This document shows, piece after piece, positions 28,443 to 36,930 of a stretch of DNA of 64,000 nucleotides. The stretch is from NCBI RefSeq assembly GCF_009765445.1, contig NZ_WHOY01000031.1:1984211-2048210 (forward strand), read 5' to 3'. Position numbers and translations under genes: made by a program. The DNA is from Pantoea sp. BAV 3049 (GTDB lineage Bacteria; Pseudomonadota; Gammaproteobacteria; Enterobacterales; Enterobacteriaceae). Below the pieces are notes generated by a model, which saw only the letters and a list, made by a program, of their open reading frames with translations, did not search any database and was not told the DNA's origin. Each line of letters begins with the position of its first letter. The first letter of the stretch is position 1.

Positions 28443-28460
28443 CTCCTGATAATCAGCGAG
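28443..28460 (-). promoter_or_regulatory. ROSE-like RNA thermometer hairpin over the ibpA ribosome site
   Basis: On the mRNA, CUCGCUGAU U AUCAGGAG forms a stem in which the AGGAG ribosome site pairs completely with CUC and CUGAU, leaving an unpaired G. A U(U/C)GCU segment facing the ribosome site is the ROSE signature known for ibpA leaders. The upstream leader hairpins were not modelled. Confidence 0.75.
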
Positions 28461-28547
28461 ATTGAACGTTAAGGCCTTCCACTCTGGACAGGCCGCCGGT
28501 CAAAAAGCAGTACCCTGTCGGCGTACATTTTTGTGACCGTAACCATA

Positions 28548-28575
28548 AAATGGTGATGGCCCGCGGGTTTTCAAG
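28548..28575 (-). promoter_or_regulatory. sigma-32 heat-shock promoter of ibpA
   Basis: Minus strand CTTGAAA, a 13-base spacer, then CACCATTT, close to the sigma-32 consensus CTTGAAA-N13-CCCCATNT, about 113 bases upstream of the ibpA start. Confidence 0.82.
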
Positions 28576-28736
28576 AGCAGCAAATGCAATTTTTTTTAAC
28601 CCACAGGCCGTGAATGGCATACACTCAGGGAAGAATTCGTCGGAGAGTGCATGAGTTACCACAGAGTGACCGGGGACTTCCCTGCAAACGGCGATAACAA
28701 TCAGGCCGGCGCTGCCGTGACTGAAGGGATGATGAA

Positions 28737-29111
28737 ATGATGGTAATGAAAAAGTGTCGCTTTGCTGGTCTGCTGACCTGTCTGTCACTTGCAGGCACCA
28801 GTGGCTGCTCCAGCTTTATGTCTCATTCCGGACCCGATCAGGGTTACTACTCCGGCACAAGAGCCAGTGCCAAAATCGTAGCTGACAGCAACAGTGGCTG
28901 GGTAATGCGCCCGCTGGCGGCCCTGGATTTGCCCTTCTCCGCCGTGCTGGATACGCTGCTGCTGCCGTATGACTATTACCGCTCTGGCAGCGATAAGGCC
29001 GCAGATTCACCGCGCGAGCGCGTCCTGCGCAGCGAGCAGCAGAATCACACCGATGAAAGCCTGTCCCAGGCCGCGCCGCTGGTCGTGAACACGCCACAAC
29101 CGCAGCGCTAG
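28737..29111 (+). CDS. yidQ: YidQ/YceK-family (DUF1375) lipoprotein
   Basis: 124-residue small lipoprotein. Signal peptide with lipobox AGTSGC (lipidated Cys24) then a DUF1375 domain: the segment WVMRPLAALDLPFSAVLDTLLLPYDYY is the family hallmark in its parts PFSAVLDTLLLP. The role is unknown. Starts at 28737, 28740 or 28746 are all possible; I keep the first. Same place as in E. coli, between ibpA and yidR. Its TAG stop shares the CTAG palindrome with the yidR stop on the other strand. Confidence 0.88.
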   Translation: MMVMKKCRFAGLLTCLSLAGTSGCSSFMSHSGPDQGYYSGTRASAKIVADSNSGWVMRPLAALDLPFSAVLDTLLLPYDYYRSGSDKAADSPRERVLRSEQQNHTDESLSQAAPLVVNTPQPQR

Positions 29112-30379
29112 TCAGCCATCACTTCCGCAACAAAGATTTGCCGGAAGCCCTCTGTGTGGCGCAGATAAGCCACGTGCTGTCCGTCCGGTGAGCAGACTAC
29201 CGCGTCTGCTACCGGCGCTTCATCAGTGCGCGTCGTCAACCGCCGCATCTTCCCGCTGCCTGTATCGCACAGCATCACGCTGTTGTCGTTGATCAGCGCC
29301 ACCGAGCGGCCATCAGGATGCCAGCTGAAGGCGGACTGAATATCGCTGGCGGCATCAGTGATCTTCCGCGGCTGGCCGCCCGTCGGCGCAATCGTCCACA
29401 GCTGAACCACCCCAGCTTCATCTTTCATCAGGAAAGCGATGGAACGCCCATCAGGTGAGCTGCGCAGCCAGTGACGGGGCGTGGTTGCCAGACCGGGATA
29501 AGCACGATCGTGGGTAAAGGTCAGCCGCCGCTGCGTAATGCCCTTTGGCGGGGCTGGAAGCGAGGTAGCAGTACCTTCAATCGGCTCATCACCTTCCAGA
29601 GCATAGTCGACCATCTTCTCCGGCAGATCGACAATAAAGACTTCAGGCACTTTCTCGCCGCTGGTACTGAGCGTGTCGCCAATAAAGGCCAGCGCCCAGC
29701 GCTGCCGGTGACCGTCGTGCTTCAGATAGCCCTCTTCGCCAACCCAGCCTTCTTCATAAGCACGATTGATCTCGTCGCTGCCGGGCTGGGGAGCCGAAGT
29801 GGTACGGCTGACCAGCACGCAGAAGTGGCTGCCATCGTATTCACGCGGATGGCTTTTGGGCGGGCAAACCGGATGCAGTGGAACGGCCACGCCAACGTTG
29901 CGCAGATCTTCCTTCACCGCAAATTCATGCATCACATGATCGTTGTAGGTGAAGCTCAGCCGCGTGCCGTCCGGACTGAAAACGTGAACATGTGTACCGC
30001 CGCGCAGCGCACCTGGAGTGAAAGGAGCAGTGATGTCGCAGGCATCCATATTCTCCGCCAGGCCATTTTGTACAATCACGCCGCGCCGGTGGTGAAAATC
30101 GTACTTCCACTGGCTGTCAGGATGCTCCGGACCATGAATGCAGACGTAACGGGGCGGCAGATCGGGGCTGACGGTGATCACACCAACATGGGCACCGTCT
30201 CTGGCCTGATAAAGTACTTCGGTCTGGCCACTGAGGTTGACGCGCTCCACGGTCAGGCCGCTGAAGGTGGCTCCGTCGGGACGCACGTCATACACCAGCC
30301 AGTGGCTGTCTGCCGTCCAGATATTAATATTGGTGAGCTGATGGTTACGGCGGTCAAAAGTCAGCTGTTTTTCGGTCAT
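29108..30379 (-). CDS. yidR: DUF3748 beta-propeller-like protein YidR
   Basis: 423-residue protein matching E. coli YidR (415) of the DUF3748 family. It contains repeated TolB/WD40-like strand motifs such as WLRSSPDGRSIAFLMKDE, FSWHPDGRSVALI and VVCSPDGQHVAYLRH in the C-terminal half, suggesting a beta-propeller. No signal peptide. The function is not known; resemblance of the propeller to oligogalacturonate lyases is only general. It converges on yidQ with overlapping stop codons and is downstream of the dgo operon. Confidence 0.88.
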   Translation of the reverse strand: MTEKQLTFDRRNHQLTNINIWTADSHWLVYDVRPDGATFSGLTVERVNLSGQTEVLYQARDGAHVGVITVSPDLPPRYVCIHGPEHPDSQWKYDFHHRRGVIVQNGLAENMDACDITAPFTPGALRGGTHVHVFSPDGTRLSFTYNDHVMHEFAVKEDLRNVGVAVPLHPVCPPKSHPREYDGSHFCVLVSRTTSAPQPGSDEINRAYEEGWVGEEGYLKHDGHRQRWALAFIGDTLSTSGEKVPEVFIVDLPEKMVDYALEGDEPIEGTATSLPAPPKGITQRRLTFTHDRAYPGLATTPRHWLRSSPDGRSIAFLMKDEAGVVQLWTIAPTGGQPRKITDAASDIQSAFSWHPDGRSVALINDNSVMLCDTGSGKMRRLTTRTDEAPVADAVVCSPDGQHVAYLRHTEGFRQIFVAEVMAD

Positions 30380-30421
30380 CTTGCTTACCTTTAGCAGTGT
30401 CTGCTGCTAAGGGTAATGCAT

Positions 30422-30649
30422 TCACCGGCTTTCGGGTACTGGCGTGACCAGCGGCGAACCGGCAGCGAAGCGATCGGCTCTCTGGTGACGGTTCCCTCAC
30501 CATTGGTCAGCATCACCTGAAATTCGGCTGCCTGGCGACTTAAGTCTTCTGCCGTCAGTTCGCTGTACTCCACAATGTCATAATGCTCCTGCAGTACCGT
30601 CATCAACAGCGGCGGCAACGAGGCCTGTTTCAGTATTTTTTTTCTTCAT
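30422..30649 (-). pseudogene. remnant of a D-2-hydroxyacid dehydrogenase at the end of the dgo operon
   Basis: The original ATG at 30649 overlaps the TGA of the transporter gene (ATGA), so this was a translationally coupled last operon gene. An A8 run (30636-30643) puts the ATG out of frame with the following dehydrogenase-like sequence (LPPLLMTVLQEHYDIVEY then MLTNGEGTVTREPIASLP). After about 55 residues the NAD-binding core is missing and the sequence jumps, in another frame, to a C-terminal tail GSPLVTPVPESR and a TGA at 30422. So there are a frameshift and a large internal deletion. The likely ancestor is a GhrB/hydroxypyruvate-reductase-like enzyme. Confidence 0.8.
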
Positions 30650-31965
30650 TTGCAATTATCCGACAATGTGTCAGGAACAGATTTCAGGGTATCGCGCGGG
30701 GGACGCGAAATGAGGATGCCGATGATGCCACCAGCGATCAGCGCGACGGCGACAATCAGCAGACCGGAGTGGTAGCTGTTGGTCATGTCCTTGATTTTGC
30801 CCAGCACCGGCGGCAGGCCCAACCCGACAAAGTTAGCAACGGTATTAATAAAAGCAATGGAAGCTGCCGCGGCAACACCGGCCAGTTTCTCGGTGGTAAC
30901 CGCCCAGAAAACCGGCGTCAGTGCAAAGTTGAAGCCCACGGTCAGCACCAGCAGGAAGTAAGAAACCACCAGATTACCGGAGTAAACGGCCGTGGCCAGC
31001 GCCAGACCGGAGAGGATCAGCGGCAGACCAAGGTGCCAGGAGCGCTCATTGGTTTTGTCAGAGTGGCGGCCATTCAGGTACATAAACAGGCAGGCCATCA
31101 CAAACGGCACGGCTGACAGCAGTCCAATCACCACGTTACTCTGCCCGGCCGCCACGCTTTTAATAATCAGCGGCATAAACAGCGTGATACCGATCGATCC
31201 AAAAGCCTGCAGGAACCACACCAGGCTCAGCAACAGCACGGTTTTGTCCTTCAGGGCGCTCAGCCAGGAGTGGTTTTTATCTATTTCAACGCCTGCGTTG
31301 TCCTGCTGCAGGCGCTGGCGCAGCCAGGTTTTTTGCTCGCTGCTCAGCCAGGACGCATGGTCCGGCGTGTCAGGCAGATGCCGCAGCACCAGGCAGCCCA
31401 GTACCACGGCAGGAAGGCCTTCCAGCGCAAACAGCCAGCGCCAGCCAGCCACATCGGCGATGCCATGCATATTCAGAATCGCCCCGGAAACCGGCAGGCC
31501 GATGATCGAAGCCGCCACCGATCCCATATAAAAGAAAGACATAGCGCGGGCACGATTGCTTTTCGGAAACCAGCAGGAGATGTAATAGATGATCCCCGGC
31601 GCAAAGCCAGCTTCACACATTCCCAGCAGAAAACGCATGACATACAGTTGGTTAGCGCTGTGCACAAACGCCATACCGGTGCTGACAATTCCCCAGGTGA
31701 TCATGATGCGGGCAATCCAGCGGCGCGCCCCCACTTTGGTCATGATGACGTTACTGGGGATTTCGAACAGGATGTAAGAGATATAAAACATGCCGACGCC
31801 CAGACCGTACATGCCGGCAGACAGCCCTAAATCGGCATTCATCTGCAGCGCGGCAATCGAGATATTGGTCTTGTCGAGGTTGGCGACAAAATAGCAAATC
31901 ACGATAAACGGAATGATTCTGGCGTTAAGTTGCTTCAGGGTAGAGGAGTACAGATCGGAGTTCAT
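30646..31965 (-). CDS. MFS transporter of the dgo operon (RhmT/phthalate-permease type)
   Basis: 439-residue major facilitator, about 12 helices, beginning LNARIIPFIVICYFVANLDKTNISIAA, the helix-1 signature of the anion:cation symporter branch. Position after dgoD predicts D-galactonate uptake, the role of DgoT in E. coli, but this sequence is unlike E. coli DgoT (which starts with a [20 protein letters not shown]-type helix) and is closer to the RhmT/HpaX type. Start at ATG 31965 with GAGG 8 bases upstream. It is separated from dgoD by a 91-base palindromic element. Confidence 0.83.
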   Translation of the reverse strand: MNSDLYSSTLKQLNARIIPFIVICYFVANLDKTNISIAALQMNADLGLSAGMYGLGVGMFYISYILFEIPSNVIMTKVGARRWIARIMITWGIVSTGMAFVHSANQLYVMRFLLGMCEAGFAPGIIYYISCWFPKSNRARAMSFFYMGSVAASIIGLPVSGAILNMHGIADVAGWRWLFALEGLPAVVLGCLVLRHLPDTPDHASWLSSEQKTWLRQRLQQDNAGVEIDKNHSWLSALKDKTVLLLSLVWFLQAFGSIGITLFMPLIIKSVAAGQSNVVIGLLSAVPFVMACLFMYLNGRHSDKTNERSWHLGLPLILSGLALATAVYSGNLVVSYFLLVLTVGFNFALTPVFWAVTTEKLAGVAAAASIAFINTVANFVGLGLPPVLGKIKDMTNSYHSGLLIVAVALIAGGIIGILISRPPRDTLKSVPDTLSDNCK

Positions 31966-32087
31966 ATTCACGACCTCAGCAGGTGTTGCCGCCGGATCCA
32001 GGCAGCAGAAAGGCTGCCCGCCACGGATGACAGGGTTTAATATTCTGTTTTTATTATATTTTACTCAGGAATTCTCAAAATCAATGG

Positions 32088-32178
32088 CGCTGTAGCCAGG
32101 CTGCAAGAAAGTGAGTCCCGATGAGCTTACTCCAGTAAGTGATTCGGGGAGGTTCTTGCAACTAACGCCGCTACAGCG
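32088..32178. repeat. multi-tier palindromic element between dgoD and the transporter gene
   Basis: Nested inverted repeats: outer CGCTGTAGC/GCTACAGCG (32088-32096, 32170-32178), middle TGCAAGAA/TTCTTGCA (32102-32109, 32153-32160) and a central CTTACT/AGTAAG-type hairpin. Such elements are dispersed palindromic repeats of enterobacterial intergenic regions. In the dgo mRNA it would fold into a long cruciform-like stem. Confidence 0.8.
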
Positions 32179-32195
32179 TCAGGGACAACGGAGAT

Positions 32196-33344
32196 TTACC
32201 ATTCTGCTACTGTGCCGTCTTCAGATCGCCACAACGGATTTCTCCAGTCCTTTACCTGCTGACTGCGTTCAATCACCAGCTGCTCGTTGATTTCCACGCC
32301 CAGACCTGGTTTATTCAGCGGTGCAAAGTGGCCGCCTTTCATATTGAAATCTTCCTTGTTCACGACGTAATCCAGCAGTTCGGCACCTTTGTTGTAGTGG
32401 ATGCCCATGCTCTGCTCCTGGAAAACGGCATTGCGCGAGACGAAATCCACATGCAGGCAGGAAGCCAACGCAATCGGCCCCAGCGGACAGTGCGGAGCCA
32501 GTGCCACATCATAGGCTTCTGCCATTGCGGCAATTTTGTAGCACTCGGTGATGCCGCCCGCATGGGAGAGATCCGGCTGCAGAATTGCCAGGCCACCCGC
32601 TTCGAGTACCCGTTTGAACTCAAAGCGGGAATACATGCGTTCACCGGCGGCAATCGGCAGGTGGGTCTGTGACGCCAGGCGGGGATAATACTCGGCCTGC
32701 TCGGCCAGCACCGGTTCTTCAATGAATAGCGGACGATACGGTTCAAGCTCTTTGATCAGGATTTTCGCCATAGGCGCACTGACGCGACCGTGGAAATCCA
32801 GGCCAAACTCAATCTCATTGCCGAAGGCTTCACGGATTTGCGCCACGGTGTTCACGGCAGCATCCACCTTGCGCGAGCTGTCGATAATGCCCATCTCTTC
32901 ACAACCGTTCAGCTTGAAGGTGTCAAAGCCAATTTCCCGCAGCTTTTTAATCCCGTCGATCACTTCCGCCGGACGATCGCCACCCACCCAGCTATAAGCT
33001 TTAATGCTGTCACGCACCAGGCCGCCCAGCATCTGCCACACCGGCACGCCCAGCACTTTACCTTTAATATCCCACAGCGCCTGATCGATACCGGCAATGG
33101 CGCTCATCAACACCGGGCCGCCACGATAGAATCCGCCGCGATACATCACCTGCCACAGGTCATTAATCCGTGCGGGATCCTGACCCACCAGGTACTCCGA
33201 CAATTCGTGCACGGCAGCTTCCACGCTGCGCGCGCGGCCTTCGATCACCGGTTCGCCCCAGCCCACCACGCCTTCATCCGTTTCAATTTTCAGGAACATC
33301 CAGCGCGGCGGCAGGCGATAAGTGGTGAGTTTGGTAATTTTCAT
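32196..33344 (-). CDS. dgoD: D-galactonate dehydratase
   Basis: Enolase-superfamily (mandelate racemase subgroup) enzyme converting D-galactonate to 2-keto-3-deoxygalactonate, 382 residues as in E. coli. Metal ligands appear in [15 protein letters not shown] and AAGERM; the catalytic His-Asp region includes [10 protein letters not shown] and LAPHCPLGP. The ATG overlaps the dgoA stop (ATGA). It is the fourth gene of dgoR-dgoK-dgoA-dgoD. Confidence 0.97.
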   Translation of the reverse strand: MKITKLTTYRLPPRWMFLKIETDEGVVGWGEPVIEGRARSVEAAVHELSEYLVGQDPARINDLWQVMYRGGFYRGGPVLMSAIAGIDQALWDIKGKVLGVPVWQMLGGLVRDSIKAYSWVGGDRPAEVIDGIKKLREIGFDTFKLNGCEEMGIIDSSRKVDAAVNTVAQIREAFGNEIEFGLDFHGRVSAPMAKILIKELEPYRPLFIEEPVLAEQAEYYPRLASQTHLPIAAGERMYSRFEFKRVLEAGGLAILQPDLSHAGGITECYKIAAMAEAYDVALAPHCPLGPIALASCLHVDFVSRNAVFQEQSMGIHYNKGAELLDYVVNKEDFNMKGGHFAPLNKPGLGVEINEQLVIERSQQVKDWRNPLWRSEDGTVAEW

Positions 33345-33958
33345 TTTACGGCTTCCTTCCAGGCAGTAACGAAAGCGCGTGCCTGTTCTGCCGTGCGTGA
33401 GACGGGCTGTCCGGCGCGATAGAGATCGCTCCCCAGACCAGCTCCTACACAGCCAGCAGCCAGAAACGCATGGAGATTTTCAGGAGTCACACCGCCAACG
33501 GCGAACACCGGGACTTCCGACGGCAGCACCGCTTTCAGCGCTTTGATATAGTCCGGTCCGAAGGCTGATGAAGGGAAAATTTTCAGCGCCTGCGCCCCCG
33601 CCTTCAGGGCGGCAAAAGCTTCTGAGGCGGTGGCACAACCGGCCGCTACCGTCATTCCGTGTTCAACAGCCCGGCGGATCACCGCCACATCTGTGTTCGG
33701 GGTCACCACCAGCTTGCTGTTCATTTCAGCCAGACGGTCCACCTGCTCCGGTTCCAGTACGGTTCCGGCACCGATCAGCGCTTTATCACCGAACGTTTTC
33801 ACCATGCTGGCGATACTCAGCTGCCAGTCCGGCGAATTCAGCGGGATTTCCACCGCATCGAATCCGGCCTCAACCAGCGCGCCGACATGCGCCTCAGCCT
33901 CTTCAGGGCGGATGCCACGTAAAATGGCGATCAGCGGTAGCTTAGTGCTCCAGTTCAT
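33341..33958 (-). CDS. dgoA: 2-dehydro-3-deoxy-6-phosphogalactonate aldolase
   Basis: KDPG/KDPGal class I aldolase, 205 residues (205 in E. coli), splitting the phosphorylated intermediate into pyruvate and glyceraldehyde-3-phosphate. The motif [19 protein letters not shown], the Schiff-base lysine in [17 protein letters not shown] and GGVTPENL are characteristic. It overlaps dgoK by 17 bases and dgoD by 4, indicating tight translational coupling. The enzyme may share the reaction with KDPG aldolase Eda. Confidence 0.96.
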   Translation of the reverse strand: MNWSTKLPLIAILRGIRPEEAEAHVGALVEAGFDAVEIPLNSPDWQLSIASMVKTFGDKALIGAGTVLEPEQVDRLAEMNSKLVVTPNTDVAVIRRAVEHGMTVAAGCATASEAFAALKAGAQALKIFPSSAFGPDYIKALKAVLPSEVPVFAVGGVTPENLHAFLAAGCVGAGLGSDLYRAGQPVSRTAEQARAFVTAWKEAVK

Positions 33959-34823
33959 CTGCGATGTTCCTTATTCCATGCTGAAAAGCGCGGTCGCCCT
34001 CCAGCAGTTGTGCCGGTAGCCCGGCCAGTTTCAGCGCGCTGAGATAACGTTCTGACAGCCCGCTGCCTGCAATCACCGTCAGCGGTTCACCGCTGCCCTG
34101 CATAAATTCACGCTTCATCAGCGCCACCTCATGACCGATTAGCAGTCCGGAAAGGTAGTCGCTGACCGATTCTCTCGGCCGCGAGCCGAGCACATGGGCA
34201 GCTCTGACCTCAAACAGGCGCGCCAGAATGCTGCTGTCGCTGATGCCGGTTTCCAGCCCCTGCCAGAAGGCCTCCGGATCGGATTGCTGCTCCGGCAATC
34301 CGCTACCCACCAGTGAATGATTAAGCAGGACATGGTGCAGTTCTCCGGTCATTACGGTGCGAAAATCTTCAACTCTGTCGCCATCTGCACGAACCCATTT
34401 GCAATGCGTGCCAGGCATTACGTAATACGCCGCGGGGGCCAGTGAAACCGCACCCAGCAGCTGAGTTTCTTCTCCGCGCATCACGTTATGGTTATCGCTG
34501 GCGGTGACGCTCAGGCCGGGAATAATCCAGGCCCTGTCTTCCACCCGCGTCAGGCGTGAAGCAATATCCCCGAGCACCACAGGACAAGCCAGGTACGGCA
34601 CGCTCAGCCAGCCAGCATTGCTGCCAACCATCCCCGCCATCACGACCGGAACCTCATTCACCGGCCAGCCTTCAGTCATGCTGGCAAAAACTGCAGCGGG
34701 CGTCCGTCCGTTCAGGCGGGTGACACCTGATTCCGAGCGGCGCTCCTGCTGGCATTCCCCCTGGCGGTAATACCAGGCGCGCAGGTTTGTAGAGCCCCAG
34801 TCGATGGCGATATAGCTTGTCAC
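33942..34823 (-). CDS. dgoK: 2-dehydro-3-deoxygalactonokinase
   Basis: 293-residue DgoK-family kinase (292 in E. coli) phosphorylating 2-keto-3-deoxygalactonate. The actin-like ATPase entry SYIAIDWGSTNLRAW is the phosphate-1 motif; MPGTHCKWV and GSGLSERY follow. The start is a GTG (34823) that overlaps the dgoR stop (GTGA). It is the second gene of the dgo operon. Confidence 0.95.
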   Translation of the reverse strand: MTSYIAIDWGSTNLRAWYYRQGECQQERRSESGVTRLNGRTPAAVFASMTEGWPVNEVPVVMAGMVGSNAGWLSVPYLACPVVLGDIASRLTRVEDRAWIIPGLSVTASDNHNVMRGEETQLLGAVSLAPAAYYVMPGTHCKWVRADGDRVEDFRTVMTGELHHVLLNHSLVGSGLPEQQSDPEAFWQGLETGISDSSILARLFEVRAAHVLGSRPRESVSDYLSGLLIGHEVALMKREFMQGSGEPLTVIAGSGLSERYLSALKLAGLPAQLLEGDRAFQHGIRNIADELEH

Positions 34824-35515
34824 GTGATGTCCTTCATTCGTCGGGTTGAGCTGGCAATCATCTTCTGCGCCGCCTGCTCTGCCTCATCCGGCTTCTGGTG
34901 CCGAATGGCGTCAAACAGCGCTTTGTGTTCCTGCAGCGTGGTAGGCATATTGCCGCTGTCTGCCATATAGGTGCGTTCAAACACCGCACGCTGCAGCGAG
35001 CTGATGGCCACGCTGAGCTGCTGCAGCACCGGGTTATGCACCGATTCCAGTACCGCTTCGTGATAGCGAATATCCGCCTGGTTGAAAGCTTCGCGATCGC
35101 GATGATTGGCGACCATGTCATTCAGCGCGGCCTCGATGCTGGCCAGGTCGCTGGAGGTGGCCCGCTCGGCCGACCAGCGGGCGATCTGCGGCTCCACCAG
35201 GTTACGGACTTCACTCATTGCCGCTATCAGCCGCGGGTCCTGATCGTGCTTCAGCGACCACTGCAGGACATCACTGTCGAGAAAGTTCCACTGGCTGCGC
35301 TGGGTGACAAATGCGCCACGATAGCGCTTCATCTCCACCAGACGTTTGGAGCCCAGCGAGCGAAAAACCTCCCGGATGATATTGCGCGAAGTGGTAAAGC
35401 GTTCGCACAGCTCAGCTTCAGCCGGTAAGGAAGCGCCTGGCGTGTACTGACCAGAAACAATCTCCTCGCCCAGGGTCAGAATGATGCGGTCCGTTTTACT
35501 GAGTTCGTCTTTCAT
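34820..35515 (-). CDS. dgoR: GntR/FadR-family repressor of galactonate catabolism
   Basis: 231-residue FadR-type regulator (229 in E. coli). N-terminal winged helix (residues 10-75: LPAEAELCERFTTSRNIIREVFRSL), C-terminal all-helical FCD ligand-binding domain with the Asp/His metal residues in NQADIRYHEAVL and EHKALFDAI. It is first gene of the operon and should autoregulate through the palindrome at 35615-35648, releasing DNA when D-galactonate is bound. Confidence 0.94.
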   Translation of the reverse strand: MKDELSKTDRIILTLGEEIVSGQYTPGASLPAEAELCERFTTSRNIIREVFRSLGSKRLVEMKRYRGAFVTQRSQWNFLDSDVLQWSLKHDQDPRLIAAMSEVRNLVEPQIARWSAERATSSDLASIEAALNDMVANHRDREAFNQADIRYHEAVLESVHNPVLQQLSVAISSLQRAVFERTYMADSGNMPTTLQEHKALFDAIRHQKPDEAEQAAQKMIASSTRRMKDIT

Positions 35516-35614
35516 GATGTTCCATGCAGTTAAGTGAAAGTTTTTCTCACTTTACCGCCGTCTGCGGTTTTTTTGCACTACATTGATCAGCGAAAATGTT
35601 CAGGTGATGAGATG

Positions 35615-35648
35615 ATTGTAGTACCTTAAATAAGGGTTGTACTACAAT
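35615..35648. promoter_or_regulatory. DgoR operator candidate
   Basis: Perfect 10-bp inverted repeat ATTGTAGTAC/GTACTACAAT with a 14-base spacer, 100 bases upstream of dgoR. The half-site TTGTAGTAC matches what is reported for the E. coli DgoR site as I remember it. The 247-base gap between dgoR and yidA holds nothing else clear. Confidence 0.8.
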
Positions 35649-35762
35649 ATAGATCACAAAACGGACAATTGAGGCAGGAAGGTTTTGTAGAGATTAAAGG
35701 ACCAGTGCAGGGAGCAGGGACAGCGTGATGAGGTCCCGGGCTGGCCGGGACACAGAGAGTAT

Positions 35763-36572
35763 TTACAACGCGAACTTCTCAATGGCGAGCGCCACGCCGT
35801 CTTCCATATTGGTTTTGGTGACATACTGCGCGACGGCTTTGACCGAATCAATACCGTTGCCCATCGCCACGCCCGTTCCGGCATATTCCAGCATCGCGAT
35901 GTCATTTTCCTGGTCACCAATCGCCATCACTTCCTCACGAGTCAGGCCAAGACGATCGGCCAGCGCTTTCACGCCCGCGCCTTTATTTACCTGCTTGCTG
36001 AGAATTTCCAGATAGTAAGGGGAACTTTTCATAATTGTGTAGCGATCGCGGGCTTCCTGCGGGATACGCTTGATGGCTTCATCAAGAATCGACGGCGGAT
36101 CGATCATCATGACTTTCGGGAAGGTGGCGGACTTATCCATCTCTTCCACCGCACGATAGCGCAGCGGGATGCCAGTCAGATACGATTCATGCACGCTGTA
36201 TTCGCTGATGTCCTTGTTAGGGGTAAACAGCAGCGATTTGGTCAGTGCCTGGAAATGTACGCCCAGTTCGCGCGCCAGCTGTTCAAAGTACAGATAGTCG
36301 TCGTAGTTAAGGGTCACTTCTGCCACGCAGTCGCCCGTCTCCGCCTTCTGCACCAGCGCACCGTTGTTAGTGATGCAGTACTGGCCTTCCTGCTGGAGAT
36401 CCAGCTCCATCAGGTAACGTTGCACGCCAACAAAAGGACGGCCGGTTGCCAGTACGACCGCCACGCCTTTGTCACGGGCAGCCTGAATCGCCTGTTTTAC
36501 CCGCGGTGTCACTTCATGCTGCGGGTTTAAGAGTGTGCCGTCCATATCGATCGCAATCAGTTTTATCGCCAT
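35763..36572 (-). CDS. yidA: HAD-superfamily sugar phosphatase YidA
   Basis: 269-residue Cof-type HAD phosphatase (270 in E. coli) with broad activity on sugar phosphates. Nucleophile motif IAIDMDGTLLN, motif II LATGR, the motif III lysine in NKGAGVKAL and motif IV GDQENDIAML are all present. The cap domain occupies about residues 85-200. Start with GAGGA upstream. It lies between dgo and gyrB as in E. coli, where yidX and yidB are also nearby; neither is seen here. Confidence 0.95.
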   Translation of the reverse strand: MAIKLIAIDMDGTLLNPQHEVTPRVKQAIQAARDKGVAVVLATGRPFVGVQRYLMELDLQQEGQYCITNNGALVQKAETGDCVAEVTLNYDDYLYFEQLARELGVHFQALTKSLLFTPNKDISEYSVHESYLTGIPLRYRAVEEMDKSATFPKVMMIDPPSILDEAIKRIPQEARDRYTIMKSSPYYLEILSKQVNKGAGVKALADRLGLTREEVMAIGDQENDIAMLEYAGTGVAMGNGIDSVKAVAQYVTKTNMEDGVALAIEKFAL

Positions 36573-36930
36573 AACATCCTCGTCAGTACACGGTTTCTCT
36601 CATGCTAGCGCGATTCAGCTCACATTGACCAGTCTGATTGCGTCAGCGGTACCGCTGGTCATCACGATTGAATCCCCGCAGATAAAGGTTCGGACCCCAT
36701 TAAGACCATTTATTATTAGTGACGCCGACAGGCGAATAGAGCGGAAATCTCCAAAATGCTCCATAAATGGTGGTATCGGGGACGTATTTGAGCGTAAAGT
36801 AACGGGAGTGATTATAAAATTCTGGAATCATCCGGCACTATCGGGAGCGTACATTCAAATTATCCACAGGGGAAGTCAGGATAATGATCCGATTGGAGCC
36901 AGAATTGATACACATTCATGGAGGAATAAA
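36573..36930. other. gene-free divergent region between yidA and the LuxR-type regulator
   Basis: 358 bases. The frame of the downstream regulator is open through it, but no ribosome site or family similarity supports coding. Visible structures are a CAGCGGTACCGCTG palindrome (36644-36657) and a consensus DnaA box. Confidence 0.6.
36860..36868 (+). promoter_or_regulatory. DnaA box upstream of the LuxR-type regulator
   Basis: Exact TTATCCACA 63 bases before the regulator start. It is an R1-type high-affinity DnaA sequence; a role in regulation is inference, and single 9-mers arise by chance. Confidence 0.5.

Noticed and set aside
36535..36930. N-terminal extension of the LuxR-type regulator by 132 codons
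   Set aside because: It would overlap the yidA start and has no ribosome site; GGAGGA directly before 36931 fixes the start there.
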